64,000 nt of DNA from Gremmenia infestans (lineage: Eukaryota > Ascomycota > Leotiomycetes > Helotiales > Hamatocanthoscyphaceae): contig JAFEVB010000029.1 of NCBI GenBank assembly GCA_032629725.1, positions 248,001 to 312,000 of the forward strand. The letters are read 5' to 3'. The position numbers and the translations under genes are program-made. Below are positions 34,804 through 47,158 of the stretch, in pieces (positions within the stretch are counted from its first letter, which is position 1; each line of letters opens with the position of its first letter). Below the pieces are notes generated by a model. It saw only the letters and a list, made by a program, of their open reading frames with translations. It was not told the origin of the DNA and made no database searches.

Positions 34804-35801
34804 TTAGATATGTCTGTACGCTTCATCCCACCTCTCTTCCTTCTTAACCTGAACTCCACTCCCACTACCACTCCCACTTCCACCCACATGCTCACAATCA
34901 GGCACTGGAACCTGCTCCCACATGCCATCATCGTACTCATCAAGCCCCATCTGCATCCCCATCCCCATTCCCACAGGCGAATACCCGCTCCCAAATGCAC
35001 CACCATGTCCATTTCCACCGCTCATCATAGGTGCATACATACCGTTACCTGCAGCCGCAGTAGCAGTCATGCCAAACGAAGTCATCATCTCATCACCATC
35101 CATCTCCTGATCGACATCACCCATCCCAGCCCCAGCCCCAGCCCCACACCCAAAACTCCCCTGACTCTGACTCCCGCCCGCGTCCTCAGACTCCAGATAC
35201 GAGAGCGTGAGCGATACCTGTGAGTCCGGCTCCGGCGTAACGGGCATTTCGCTCTCCCTCTCCCTCTCTCCCTTCACATTTCCGCCACCACCGATATCTG
35301 GAGTCATCTCCGGGGTCTCCAGCTTGAACCTGTGATCGAGTTTCGCTTCTTTCTTCACGCTGCTTCTGCTCTTGCTTTTCTCGACTCTGGCTTTTCGCGG
35401 TGATGTTGGCGCTGATGCTTTTGGTTCCCGGGGTTTTCGAGGGGAAGATGAGGAAGGTTCAATTTGCTTTTTAAAACGCGAGTACCGCATACGCGCTGCG
35501 TGTCCATTGGTGATTTCTTGTTGTATGACGGGGTGGGAAGCGACTTTGTTCCAGTCGATCTGTAGGTGAGGGGGATGTGTTAGTGGGTGGGAGGGTGTGG
35601 GTGGTTGATTAGGGGGATGAGCGATTTGGAGGCTGTGGGAGGGAATAGGGCGGGAAGGAGGGAGAGGAGAGAAAAAGGGGGCGGGGCGTGACGGAAGCGA
35701 AGGGAAAGCGGGGCACGGTAGATGGGTGAGCTTACGTCTTTTAGACATTTCTGACTAAGGATGGCATAGAGGAGCCGAGTGTTGGAATCGCTGGAGGGCA
35801 T
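34804..35801 (-). CDS. Myb/SANT-like small protein 1
   Basis: Exons 35801-35736 and 35559-34804 give 273 residues. Exon 1 encodes the first helix (NTRLLYAILSQKCLKD). After a 176-bp phase-0 intron the domain continues IDWNKVASHPVIQQ, then ARMRYSRFKKQIE. This is the compact three-helix plan shared by six other genes downstream. A basic linker (SSSSPRKPREPKASAPTSPR) follows, and a long Gly/Met-rich, low-complexity C-terminus ends in VKKEERWDEAY. The fold is inferred from the pattern of Trp and basic third helix and resembles Myb/SANT or trihelix DNA-binding modules. A nuclear role is inference. It is the only member on the minus strand. Confidence 0.7.
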
Positions 35802-37313
35802 AATTTGAGAATTCACAAACGTTGACGAACTTAGGGATTTTGGGGATGCGTGGATGTAGATGGAGAGAAAGGAGGTTGCGCTTCTTCCTTAACCTTAGTA
35901 CTCAAGCAAAGTAGGGGATCGAGGGGTAAAAGACAGAAATCAGCCCCGAGGCCTTCCACATTCAAGCGTAAAGGACGAGGGGGTACAGTTCACCAGTTGC
36001 AATTCCAAGACTGCTAAGCATAGAGTTGGCAAAAGATTTGAATTAGCGGTGTGAAATGGGTTAGAAGAAGCTGTGAAAGTTGCAGTAAGGAAAAGATAAG
36101 AGTTATATCACTTATTCACGGATTTGCTATGAAAACGGCGCGGGGTGCGTGCAGGAGGTACATGAAAGCAACTGCTATCCTAAGAGCCGGCTCTTGGTCC
36201 GGCACAAAGACTTCTTTCGATGCAAGATGGCGGCTTAAGGTCCTTTTCCTTGCTGCAAGTTTGGCTTTCTGCTGCAGGGGACAAGAAAGACTCATGCAAG
36301 TGCGGGGCACAGGGGGAGAGGAGTGCGACATGACGTTGACCTTGCTGCCTGGAAAAGAAAGAATCGTGTGAATATTTCCCTTCCCTCCCCCGTTGATCAG
36401 GGCAACGAGAGTTTGCTAGCCGGGTAGGGCGGTCAAGTGGCTGCACGTTCATTCGATGTCGTGATCTGGCGGTGGACGCGACGCGTAGCGCGTTAAGTGC
36501 GTGCATGAGATAGACGCACCTGCAGGGGAGCGGACAGGACATGTCGCAAACGAAAGGAACGAGAGAGAGAGAGAGAGAGAGAGAGACAATGCGGGGGCAC
36601 AACACCATGACCCCCGCGAGAGAGTGGCGATCCAATCACGACGTGGCGATGGCTGCGGAAGCTGGGAACTTTCATTCCCGTGGTGCTGGTTTGGTTTGGT
36701 TCCTGTTCGCTTGGCCGATGACTGCTGCAAGGTACGTGCGGCAGAAGGAAAAAAGAAGGGGGTTGGGAAGCTAGTGTAGCTGTGTAACAGTGGACCAAAC
36801 GAATGCCATAGATCGACTGATTTATGCACGAGGAGGAACGGCACTGATTATGACTCACTATGCAATGCATAAGTGAGCCAGGATAAGGTAGTTGGAGGTG
36901 GTGAATTATTTATCAGGTACTGCAGACAGTTGCTAGGAAGCAACGGCTTTGCCCTCCTTAATGGTATCTTCAAGATTCACATAGATATAAAAAGATTGGC
37001 TTCCAGATTATTCGCGTACCCCATTTTATTTATATTACTAGAAGTAGCGGTCAGCAAGTCTTCTATCTCTAGAAATTGCAGGTAATAACTTAAAGTGAAT
37101 GTTTTCTTGTAATTCATAGAACCTTAGCGAGCATTCTAAAAGCATATCTATCTTACACCATCTACCACTCATCTTTAAAGAAAACCATCTGCGACTCATC
37201 TCCAATCCACCCTTAACCACAAACACCAGATCGTCTACCCCAAAGCAAACTTGCTTATTGCAAACACTCTAAGCTCCACACTCGCCGCCCAACACCCCCA
37301 AACCATCATCACC
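35802..37313. other. Intergenic between divergent Myb/SANT-like genes 1 and 2
   Basis: About 1.5 kb with a (GA)n tract. Several short frames exist in both strands but none resembles a protein family. Confidence 0.4.
36561..36586. repeat. (GA)n microsatellite
   Basis: Thirteen GA units in a row in the intergenic space between two Myb/SANT-like genes. Confidence 0.95.
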
Positions 37314-38030
37314 ATGGTCAGCTGGAAAGCAGAATCCGACCGAGCCCTGCTCCTTGTAATCCTCATGACCGGCGACTTGACAAGCTTCAAGTGGAACGAA
37401 ATCGCCGTGGGCATGGAGCAAAAGGGATTCAGCATTACCGCCGAAGCATGCCGGTAAGTGCCCTCTCTCATCTTCCCGTCCATCGCCCCATCACTCAACA
37501 ACTTACCTACCTTGCCTACCTTACCTTACCTTACCTTACATTTCCACCGGCTGACGTTCACTGCAACAGCCAACGCTTCCAAAAGCTGAAAAAAGAACAC
37601 AAGAGCGGCAAACCACCTGCACGCGGACCTACCAACTCCACCTCAGCCTCCGCTTCCCCTGCTACACCAAAGGCCCAGCCGCGGGCCAGGAAACCAAAAG
37701 CCAAGTCCACAACCACCAAGTCATACATCGACCTCAGCAACGAAAACGAAAACGACAACGGCAACACCGAGTCGAACGGTGATGATGACGAGGAGTTGGG
37801 TTCCCCAACCCCTCTCAAGCGGAAGCGCATGATGAAGGACGAGAATGAGGACGAGCTGAATGGACGAAGCGCACCGCTGTTTAAGATGGAGCATGCGGAT
37901 ATGAGACGTCCGATTGACCTGGAGCAGGACGAGTAAGTGTTCTTTGCCTTTCTGTAGGCAGTGCGTAATTCATAAAGTGGAGGCTAATATGGGGATATGT
38001 AGCATCTATTACGACGATGACTACTCTTGA
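37314..38030 (+). CDS. Myb/SANT-like small protein 2
   Basis: Exons 37314-37453, 37570-37932 and 38003-38030 give 176 residues; without the last splice the frame stops at 37936 after DLEQDE. The domain is the most complete of the set: WKAESDRALLLVILM, TSFKWNEIAVGMEQKG, then TAEACRQRFQKLKKE as the recognition-like helix. Its first intron falls inside the Arg codon of ACR|QRF (phase 2), the position used by the second intron of member 7. The tail is basic then acidic (ARKPKAKSTTTKSYIDL, NENENDNGN, LKRKRMMKDENEDEL), with LKRKR a likely nuclear signal. The optional last exon adds an Asp/Tyr-rich end (YYDDDYS). Confidence 0.75.
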
Positions 38031-39147
38031 GCTGGTACATGTTGCTCCTTCTCTTGCTTTATTTCTTGATGACTGCAAGTTAAGGGATTTCATTTCAGAG
38101 GGATTTGCACAAGGCCCAGCGGGTTGGATGGTTGGTCACTGGACCGCGTGGATGGATGATATTATGACATTGCTTTCCTGCCTTCCTGCCTTCCTTTATT
38201 CAAGTGTACATAGTACAAGCACATACGGCGTTCAGTCAGCATATATCTCCCCCTCCAAAATCCCCGCTGCACCATCCGAGCCTTCGCGCACCTAGGCATT
38301 CACGCATCTCAAATCCTTCGTTTCGTCAACGTACATAGGAATATGAATAGGCATAGAGAAGGAAATCAATCAACGCGTTGAACCAAACAAAAATAGAAAC
38401 AGAAAGGAAACCGTGAAATCTATATCCTCATTCCCATCCCATCTTCATACCATTATCATCATCATCATCATAACACCCAACATGAACTCCCAACACCACA
38501 ATCTCATCATCTCGCCCCTACCCACCCACCCTCCAAACCCGCACATCCACTTATACACACCACCCCATCCCCTCTCCCACCCACTTGCTTCCCCATACCA
38601 CCAATCCACTCGCCCACCCATTAGAAAACGCCCTCCTTCTGATATATTATTCCTCTCCTATCTCTCTTTCAGTCTAGATCTCTTTGGGGGGCGGGGGTAG
38701 AAGGGTGGGCAGCTAGTATCTGCAAATAGTCTTTAGGTTGGGAAGGTTGGGAAGGTTAGGGCGTAAGAGTTAACGTTGCGCAGCTCGTCGTTATTAAGTC
38801 TAGTCTTCCTAGCTTTGAGCGAGACGCCTGCGCTTAAAAACGATCTCGCATGTAGAGTGAGGATATACTTTTTTTTGGCGGAAGTCATCTGTAAAGTTAT
38901 AGGTGCGGTTTTGATCATTTACAATTTTGCGGGTGCGGTTTCAGTTACTTGATAATTCTTTTAAGAAGTACGAAAGTACAAGTATTCGGCGAAAGGAATA
39001 GTTTACTTGTATAACAGGAGCTCGGAAACAAAAGGGTGCGTTCAAGTCTATTGTTGTAAGTCGGGTTATCCTATTGCCCCCTTTTTTTTAATTCGCTTTG
39101 CGCCGTACTGTAAGAGATCCCATCCACCAACACACCACCCCGGTGCC
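38031..39147. other. Intergenic, no gene recognised
   Basis: About 1.1 kb between convergent genes, with a short (ATC)n run near 38455. Confidence 0.4.
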
Positions 39148-40124
39148 CTACAACCCTTCGCTCTCGTCCAGAATCTCAACCACAGTTGCTTTCGGACGCA
39201 CTGTCGCCGGGCGATGAACAGGCTTACCACCACCGCCGCCCGCTCCGTCGACCGTAGGCGCCTTCCGCTTTCTAGAAGCCGACCCCGACTGATCAGGTGC
39301 GAATTTCCTCGGCTCGCTATTAGATTCACACTTGACGCCATTGCTTCCTGCATGTAGAGCTAGCAAAAACTGCACCGTAAGCTCGCGATGCGCCGTAACG
39401 GCATCAGTCCACTGCCGTATGTGGGTGCGCACGTCTTCCTTGGACGCTTTCAGCAGTGTTGTGACCATATTATAGGCGAGCGCTTTCTGGATGCGACTGT
39501 AGGCTGATGTGGTGCTGTAGATATAGGCCAATGTCTTCGGGCTGGGGAGCTGGTCCTTGTGATTGCGTGTGCCTATGAGAAGGGGCTTTAGCTGGTGCAT
39601 GACTTCGAGGGAGAGGGTCTGCATTTCCATGCGAGCTGCGCACTCGTAGATGCTGCATAGCAGGGCGATCTGGTGCTGCCCGTTGGCAATGGCATCGTGT
39701 TCCTGGCCGGTGTGTGCGAGGTGGATGTCCAGTGTGGAAGTCAAGGCCCAATCGATGATGAAGGCGAAGATCGTAGGGTCTTCCTGGAAATTGAAGCTGA
39801 GGATTTGGCGGCCGGAAGAAACTTGTGCGGCTCTTCGTAATGCTGGGATCCGATCGCATGCTAGCTCTTTATTGAGCGTCCAGGAAGTTTTATTCTGGCC
39901 GACGTTTATCTTGATGACGTTTTCGAACTGGAAATATCTACTGATATTTAGCTACCTTTCATTCGTCCTTCAGCTGTGGAATGGAGTGGAACTTCATACT
40001 CATTTATGCGGCGGGGGGTGCCACTGCTGTTGCTTGGTGTTGAAGAACTTTGAGGTGTGCTTGGAGCATGCTGGCGGATACCGTTACTACTGCTCGTTTT
40101 CTGGGAGCTTTGTGGAGAAGACAT
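39148..40124 (-). CDS. BTB/POZ-domain protein 3 with basic C-terminal tail
   Basis: Exons 40124-40000 and 39940-39148 give 305 residues. Exon 1 is a Ser/Thr/Pro/Gln-rich leader (SSPQSSQKTSSSNG) ending RRIN. The BTB domain starts after the 59-bp phase-2 intron: RYFQFENVIKINVG, SWTLNKELACDRIPALRRA, ILSFNFQEDPTIFAFIIDW. A helical region follows (ALLCSIYECAARMEM), then a tail with a basic cluster SASRKRKAPTV and the end ATVVEILDESEGL. The end fits a SUMO-interaction-like hydrophobic patch flanked by acids. That suggests nuclear action, but only by motif. The intron lies at the same codon position as in BTB1 and BTB2. Confidence 0.8.
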
Positions 40125-40586
40125 TGCAAAGGGCAATTTGTTCAGAGGTCAAATGATGCTTTGTCTTTTAATGCAAAACAAAGTTGGCAGACGACTTTGG
40201 CTCTTTCAAAAACAGCCAGCTATGTATTATCCTGACGCAACTACCTAGGAACTTTTCTCAACTTTGGAGGGGTAAGGCTGCCTTAATGTACTTTGCACAG
40301 TCGCCGGACGGGGATCGACCAATCCAGATTGCAGTTGCAGTAGCCTAAAGTTTCCTCGGACCCAAGCTACACGCTTTGCAAGTCACATAGAATATGTATG
40401 GCTTTGCACGCGTTACTTTGCATGGCACGTCAACTTAGCTAATGGCTGTAGAACCAGCATTTATCCACAAGTTTTCACACTTCTTTGACAACTCTTTTTG
40501 TTTGGGGATTCAGCTCGAATTAGGTGGTAACTTTTATCTAAATCTAAACGTTTGCAAGGACTTGCATACCAAGTGGTGGAAAATAC
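40125..40586. other. Intergenic between BTB3 and BTB4
   Basis: About 460 bp; nothing recognised. Confidence 0.4.
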
Positions 40587-41501
40587 TCAAACAGCACTCT
40601 CACGATACAATTGATCTTTCACCTCATCCGCCTCCTTTATCGCTTCTTCCACCTCAGCCTCTGCTAAAGCTTCCTCACCCTCATCAGTATGAAGTAAATC
40701 ATGCACCTCAGTCGAGCTTCCGCTCTGCTTTACATGGAAAGGTGGGACATGAATGAACCCATCTTCTGGATCCGGCCACCGCGGATGAATCCGACAGTCC
40801 TCCACCATACACCCATTCGGAGCGAATTCCGGTTCAAACAAATGGTGTCGAGTAGCCCTAAATACATCTACCGTAAATTGTTGATTCCTCCTCGCCAGCC
40901 CAGCCAACTCCCTGAAATCAACAGGCTTCTCGCACGATGCCAGCTGGCTGACCATATAACCAGCCAGAAATGCCCTAAGCGCTGTGACCTGCCGCTCTTG
41001 GTGCGTCGTATCATACGCAAAGTCAATTTCGGCAGGGAGTGGGATCCAGCCACCTTGCCAGAGAGGCCGACGGCATTCGCGGTATCGTGCAAGACACTCT
41101 GCGGCGAGGTCTTCGAGGAAGAATCGCCTTGCTAGCACATGCAGGCGGCACCATGTTGATACATGGAATTCTGGATTGTAGATTGCTGGGTCGACGATTT
41201 CCAACACGCTCTGGTCTACCCACTTGTAGACGAGAAGGAAAAGCTCAGCGTCAATGTTGGGCAGGAAAATGATGTTTTCGCTGAGATGTTCCAAATGAGC
41301 AGATTCCGTCTCAAGCGCGTTTAAGGTTTTCTGGGAGATTGCTGATTTGTGCAGCTTAAGAAGCATAGAGATGTCGCCGCTTCCAACGAGAAGGGTTACT
41401 ATGTTATTATTTTCATTGATGCTTGGAGTAGACAGGTCAGTCAACCTCTTCATCTTAACTCCCTTGGTAGTTTCAACTTACGGCTTCCAGATGTTAGCCA
41501 T
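40587..41501 (-). CDS. BTB/POZ-like protein 4
   Basis: Exons 41501-41482 (MANIWKP) and 41421-40587 give 284 residues. The domain is more diverged: INENNNIVTLLVGSGD, LLKLHKSAISQKTLNAL, IIFLPNIDAELFLLVYKWV, then WCRLHVLARRFFLEDLAAEC, which matches the BACK-like helix of the other three. The C-terminal Cys/His block (CMVEDCRIH) is like that of BTB1 (CNRDDCKLH). The end is very acidic (HTDEGEEALAEAEVEEAIKE). A tiny first exon of 20 nt is joined by a 60-bp intron with CTGAC branch; the phase-2 join just before INEN parallels the other BTB genes. Confidence 0.72.
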
Positions 41502-42960
41502 AATTCTTGATTGGTTAATTGCACGCCAGGGTGATATAGAGTATTACTCCGAGCAGTTTGAAGCTGAGAATTGCTACTGGGGATAATATGGCGTCAAAGA
41601 TTGATCAAGTGACTTTTAGTAGGGTTCGCAAGGAAGATAGTGGTAGAAATGATTATTATAGACTCTTATATTAAGAAAGAGTTTTCATGGAATAAAAATG
41701 GCAGCCTTTTAGTCTTATATTGCGTGCACTAAAGTACAAGTCAGGCTGGCAACCTCGCGAGCCAGATATAACACGTCTTGAAGTCATGGCTTCCTTAGCT
41801 GCCTACCAGGTCCCTAGGAACGCAAGCTTGCAAGTGCCACACCAAGTGTATCAGAATTACTTATTGGATGAGATTTCTAACTAGTATCAACATGGTCGGC
41901 GACTACTCCGTAGCAATTAACAGTCCGCCCCCACTATCACTGTGATCGAAGGTCACGGAAGGACGACGACAGAGCGGTCAATGGAGAAAAGCAGGAGATG
42001 AAATCGAGGCAATTGAAAAGAAACCAACGCTCACAAGGGATCTGCATCTTGATTTCAAGAACAGATATTTATTTGCTAGTCATCTCTTAGAAAACGGACA
42101 TCCTGCAGCTCTAGGTATACTTAGATTGCAGCAATGGAGGGTTTGTATTAGATAGATTACTCTGATATTCTTTTGAAAGTTTCGCAGAACCATTTTTACA
42201 AGCATGGCGTGGCGTGTGTAACAAGGATCTTGGTAGCCAATAGCCTGATGTGTAGCACCGTTATATCTCATCTGTTTACCCCTGTATAACATAGCAAGGT
42301 GATCCCTAAGATGGAAGATCTTAAACGGCAAAGCTGCAGCTGCCTGAGAGCGGGATGTTTGCTACCCGTCCCGCGTTTGGTGTAGCATGCCTCTCGGCAG
42401 CTACATTCGAGGTCTAGGCAACGGTACTCGATAAAGGCTATCGGACTTTATTAAGATGCTATAATGCTATGAAGGTATGTCATTCGTAAGCTTTACTTGT
42501 TTTGTTACCGGTGACGGAAAAAGCAAAAACTGATAAGTGATGTATGGCTCTATGCTTGCGGCGGGGATGTGGGGGCGTAAACGATAATGTGGACGGGCTC
42601 TACCCCTTGTGTTTCATCAAGGAGGTTCAGGAAAGCTGAAGAATGAATGAGCAATTAATAACCCTCTTGGATTTTCTAAGTTCTGTTCTTTCTATATGTT
42701 AATATAACTGTTCACGCTTTCTAATACTACGAAATAAGTCACCTTTGCCATCACCACATACCTCACTACAGATCAAGCACAAGCACTAAGAGACCTCAAC
42801 ACTTAGTTGTCCTTGTCCCATTCTCTATCTACTTGTTGACTTTAAAACAAGGTCCGTGAAAACCCCTACTCCAGTCAAGCATTTTCTCTATTCAACTTTA
42901 GTAACTATGTAACTAACAACTCTTGTGAACTTATAGAGATCCGTTGTTGAAACCCATACC
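41502..42960. other. Intergenic, no gene recognised
   Basis: About 1.5 kb. A minus-strand 83-codon frame at 42080-42331 has no recognisable feature. Confidence 0.4.
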
Positions 42961-43438
42961 ATGGCTACCCAAACATCTCAGCCCAGCCAGAAAGACGCCA
43001 TCTTCTTCTACCTCATTCTTGCAAACACGGAAGGTACACCAAAGGTAACTCCCCGCCTCTTAATACCTATCATACATCTCCCAGCTTAGTGCTCACTTCT
43101 TCACAGGTGAACTGGACGGCCGTTGCGGATAAAGCTGGCTACAAGAATGCCAAGTCAGCGCATGACAGATTTAACCAAATCAAAAAAAGATCCAGGAGGG
43201 CGGAGCGGACAATACACCCATCGTGACGCCTACGAAGATGGGAGCGAGAGGCCCCGGATCCGCTAAGAAGTCGGCCTCTGAGGACAAAGACTCCATGTTT
43301 CCCTCGCCGATGATTAACAAGACGAATACTCCAAGCAAGAAGAGGGTCAAGGTGGAGGCAGCTGGCAACAAGCATAAGCGGGACTCTGACTCAGACTCTA
43401 CTTCGGACTTTGGCAAAGGTTATGAAAATCAGGAATGA
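42961..43438 (+). pseudogene. Myb/SANT-like small protein 3, frameshifted in an A7 run
   Basis: Exon 1 (42961-43044) encodes QKDAIFFYLILANTEGTPK. After a phase-0 intron exon 2 (from 43107) gives VNWTAVADKAGYKNAKSAHD and RFNQIKK, as in members 4-6. At the seven-A run near 43185 the frame leads to a stop (43224-43226). The -1 frame instead continues with sequence like its paralogues (NTPIVTPTKMG; compare ETIPIVSPSRA in member 4) and a normal basic/acidic tail (PSKKRVKVEAAGNKHKRDSD) to 43438. One base is therefore missing relative to the family. It may be a real frameshift, a strain polymorphism or a sequencing error in the homopolymer. Confidence 0.7.
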
Positions 43439-45525
43439 CTGATTTCCAAGTTGGGCTGATCGACTGATTTGCTATGGCTCTTCTTATTTCCCTGGTAATA
43501 CACTCACTCATTTAAGTTAGCAATTCGGAAGGTCAATCAATGGTACACCTGATCACTTGCCGTATTAGAGTGCGAAATGCCAGCGTGATATGTCTCGGGG
43601 TATTGGTGATATAGAGGACGAGGCTGAAGCGGTTGAAGTGGTATTTCTGCCTGACCACATCAACCCTTTAGCGAGGCTGGACAGAAACGTGGGGTATGCG
43701 TTGCGTCGAAGTGAGGATCCTGTAAGCCATTGTGACATATACGCCACATTGTGCACGTGATGGTAATCTTGAAAGTCTGAATAGAATGGTCATAGCAGCT
43801 GATCAAGTTATAATTGGACGCTAGCATGAGATGGTAACGACTTGTATTTCGAAGCATTTTCAGGAGAGTAAAGCGAGACTAGAGTTTTGATACAAGCTGA
43901 CGTAAGCAGGCGAGTCTAAAGAACGCGGGGCGCCAGCGCCACAAGCGAGATTTGCAACAACGTCGTGTCGTGTGTCTCTAAAAACATGTCCTGATCTGAC
44001 ATACTTTATATGATTGCTTCAACTACTCTGCACCGGCACATCCAGTCTATCTAGTTCCTGCAACGTGGGTACTAGCGATACAGCTTCAGTTCCTGTCTGT
44101 CATTTGACGAGGTTCCCATATCCGTCGATCCTCTCCCGGAAATAATATGGAAGTGATTCTCCGCGAAGTTGTGGTTATAATTTCTATTTTTATGGTCTCT
44201 GGACGCGTCAGGGTGGGCGTTTGCTCTTTGGTGCTTGTTTCTCCACTTATACTCATACAAAACACTATGTATCTATACACGAAGTCTATACATATACCTA
44301 GATATCACTAAGGCGGAAATAACGATAAATTTTCTGCGGGTGCAGATTTACTTCAAATTTATCTTCATTTCGCTTCCATCTATTCTATATACTTCTAGAC
44401 CATATATGCGAGAGTTCTGGGTTGCAGCTTGAGGATATAGGATTGCCCCACCATATCCAGACCCCAATAAAGGTTCATATTGCGTCTCCTTTCTCATCTT
44501 CCACTACCATATACTCCGCGCTTGCTATCAGTTTCAATTTTTACTTCGTTTTAGAAGGTCTTACTCTTCAGATCTAGGTCCCGTTCTCTCTCCGTGTTTT
44601 CTATTTTCGTTGTTTCCTGCTGCATCTACGTTTTAATCTAGGTCTCCTTATCCTGCTATGGCGCTATTTCGGGTTCGTTCTCCTTTTCTAGTTCTATCAT
44701 CTACTTCCCCGGTCTCGAGCCCTTGGATCCAAGTTCTTCGCCACTATCTTCGCCAATTCCTATAGTGGCCTCCAAAACCCCCCAAGATCTAAAATCCCAA
44801 TTTCAGAACCAGGAGAATCATTCTCGGATCTAGATCCGGTCACTGATTCTTCTAACTTCAGCAGCATCTCGCCTGGGTTGTGGGATATTGGCTGGCATAG
44901 ACCGTGTATTGTACGTAGCTTGTAGCTCAATGAAAATACTCTTCCACCATAAGTCTTCTCTTTGCATTCCCTGGCATCATTCATTTCAACACTTCTCCCA
45001 GCTGACAACAACCATCTTGAGGCCATTCCCGTTCTCGCTGCCTCTTTTTGAGGTCTTCCGTCCACCAAGATCATGTGACCCGTGGCTTCTCTTCTCTTGC
45101 AGCGCTACCGTCTCACTGCATCATCTTTGGTGGTGATGAGCATGATTCGTAACATCATTAGATTCATTCGAGTCTGAACTGCATTATATCCCTTTTCGTT
45201 TCTGTTACACATATGTGTAGCCTGATATAAGAATCATCCACGCATACCGGCTACGGCTGCAACTGCAGTACCCCGCGGACCTTTAATGTTACACGAATCT
45301 GTCAATAACCCTGTCTTGAGGAAGCCACAGTGGACGCGACAGTGGACGTGTATGAAGGGCAGTCTATATATTTCCGAGCTCGTCTTCAATCCTTTCCATT
45401 TCTCGAATTTTCATCACCAACATTCAATTCTCACCACTCTATCTAGATTTCGATCTGTTCTTTCCTACTTCAGATCACACATCACATACATCTGTTCCAC
45501 CAACAAACGCTTTGTCATTCCAATC
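43439..45525. other. Intergenic, no gene recognised
   Basis: About 2.1 kb. Short frames only; no repeat that I could match elsewhere in the window. Confidence 0.4.
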
Positions 45526-46029
45526 ATGACTTCCCAGCAGCCAAACCAAAAAGATGCAATGTTCTTCCACTTGATCCTCATGAATATGAAAAGAACACCC
45601 GAAGTAAGTTCTCCCCTGCCCACCATTACAAGAACGCACGCTCTTTCTATCAATACTTATTTACGTTTTACGGTGTAGGTCGAATGGTCTGTAGTCGCAA
45701 GCCAAGCCGGATACAAGAACGCAGAAGTTGCACGGAAGAGATTCGAGCAGATCAAGAAGAAATTTCGGAATCTCGGTACTGAGACTATTCCCATTGTCTC
45801 GCCTTCTCGAGCTCAGCAGCAGCAGAAGAAGCCAAAAATTAGTCCGGTGAAGAAGACAGCTGCGGGGAAGGCGGGAATTGCTGCGGGAGAACAGCAGAGT
45901 TCGGGGAAGAAGGTTGGAGGGGGACGTGGGCAGAAGAGGAAGCGGGAGGTGACGCCGGTGGATGCCTTTGATGAGGAGTTAGATGAGGATTTGGATGTGG
46001 CTGCGGATTTTAGTGAGCTTGATTCCTGA
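45526..46029 (+). CDS. Myb/SANT-like small protein 4
   Basis: Exons 45526-45603 and 45679-46029 give 142 residues. Exon 1 is QKDAMFFHLILMNMKRTPE. After the family intron comes VEWSVVASQAGYKNAEVARK and RFEQIKKKF. The tail is Lys/Gln/Gly-rich (AQQQQKKPKISPVKKTAAGK, GQKRKREV) and ends acidic (FDEELDEDLDVAADFSELD). The layout, a short helical domain, a basic linker then an acidic end, fits a small chromatin-associated or transcription factor-like protein. No function is known to me. Confidence 0.75.
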
Positions 46030-46712
46030 AGGAGATGTATTATGGCTAGTTCGATCTATGGGTCTATTGATTGAATTGTGCGGTTTGCTTGAAATTACTG
46101 CTTTAAGAGGGACTATATTCTGTGTTCTTCCAGGTTGCTTCAGAACTCTATAGCAGTTGACAGATATTGAGTGCAATTCTATGGTTCTGCTGGTCACATC
46201 TTGGTCGAAATGCTTCGTCTAGCCACACAAAGAGCAGGTTTTCGGGCATGCAGTCACGCTTAGGCAGCTCAAGATCAACAAAGCCAGTTCTTAAGATCGA
46301 AATTGATCGCCGCTCCAAGTGGCTTCTAGCCTGGACTAGCCTAGAGACCTATGTTGTCACGTGTTTCCCTATGTGACCAGAAAATATCCCCGCAAAGTCC
46401 TTACTATATATCAATTAAACCCTGCATCTTTCCCATTTCCCCCTCCATTCCAAGTTCCAACATCCACGAACTTGACTCCAGACACACTGTCAAGATCTTA
46501 CTCCTCGATCCTGATACATCAGTACGCAAGGTATGATTCTCGATATTTATTTACCCACTCCACGTTGACTTTATTCACTAAGCTGTTGCTAATATACTTC
46601 TCCAGATCTACGACATTTAGTAAGCTCACTTGCACACAACCCCACACCCTTCTTGACATCAGAACAGAGCTTCCGCTAACGATACATCTCAAGCCTCCCG
46701 AACAACTCCACA
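46030..46712. other. Intergenic between Myb/SANT-like genes 4 and 5
   Basis: About 680 bp. Just before gene 5 an intron-like stretch (donor GTATGA near 46531, acceptor CAG near 46606) could be a 5'-UTR intron. Confidence 0.4.
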
Positions 46713-47158
46713 ATGTCAATCAGCCAGAAAGACGCGCAGTTCTACCACACAATCCTCACAACCATGAAAAATGCTCCCGATGTAGGTTCCCCATCCTCTC
46801 CCTGCTGTTTTCAACCAGCTTTACCCTTGCTTTGACTCGTCCACTAACCATTGTATTTCAGGTCGACTGGGCTCTCGTGGCCGAGAAAGCAGGCTATGCC
46901 AATGGCAAAGTGGCCCAGACGCGATATGGGCAGATCAGGAGAAAGGTCCAGGCTCTCGTCGGTGAAAACGAGCAGACTGTCAAAGTGAAGAAGGAAACGG
47001 CGGCGAAGCCAAAGCCGTCCAAGATGACCCCGAAGAAGGGACGGGGAGAAAACAAGAGTGCTCCTGTAAAGGTTAAGGCTGGAGCTGGACAACGTATCAA
47101 GCTGGAATATGACTTTGAGGAGGAGGAGGAGGAGGAGGAGGAGGAAGAAGAGGTCTAG
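46713..47158 (+). CDS. Myb/SANT-like small protein 5 with poly-Glu tail
   Basis: Exons 46713-46781 and 46862-47158 give 121 residues. Exon 1: SQKDAQFYHTILTTMKNAPD. Exon 2 starts VDWALVAEKAGYANGKVAQT and RYGQIRRKVQAL. The tail is Lys-rich (KKETAAKPKPSKMTPKKGRG) and ends in a run of 13 Glu before a final Val, encoded by a GAG/GAA repeat that may vary in length. Intron phase 0 at the family position. Confidence 0.75.

Noticed and set aside
43180..43200. Programmed -1 frameshifting at the A7 run
   Set aside because: No canonical slippery heptamer in the right register and no downstream structure that I can show; a plain indel is simpler.
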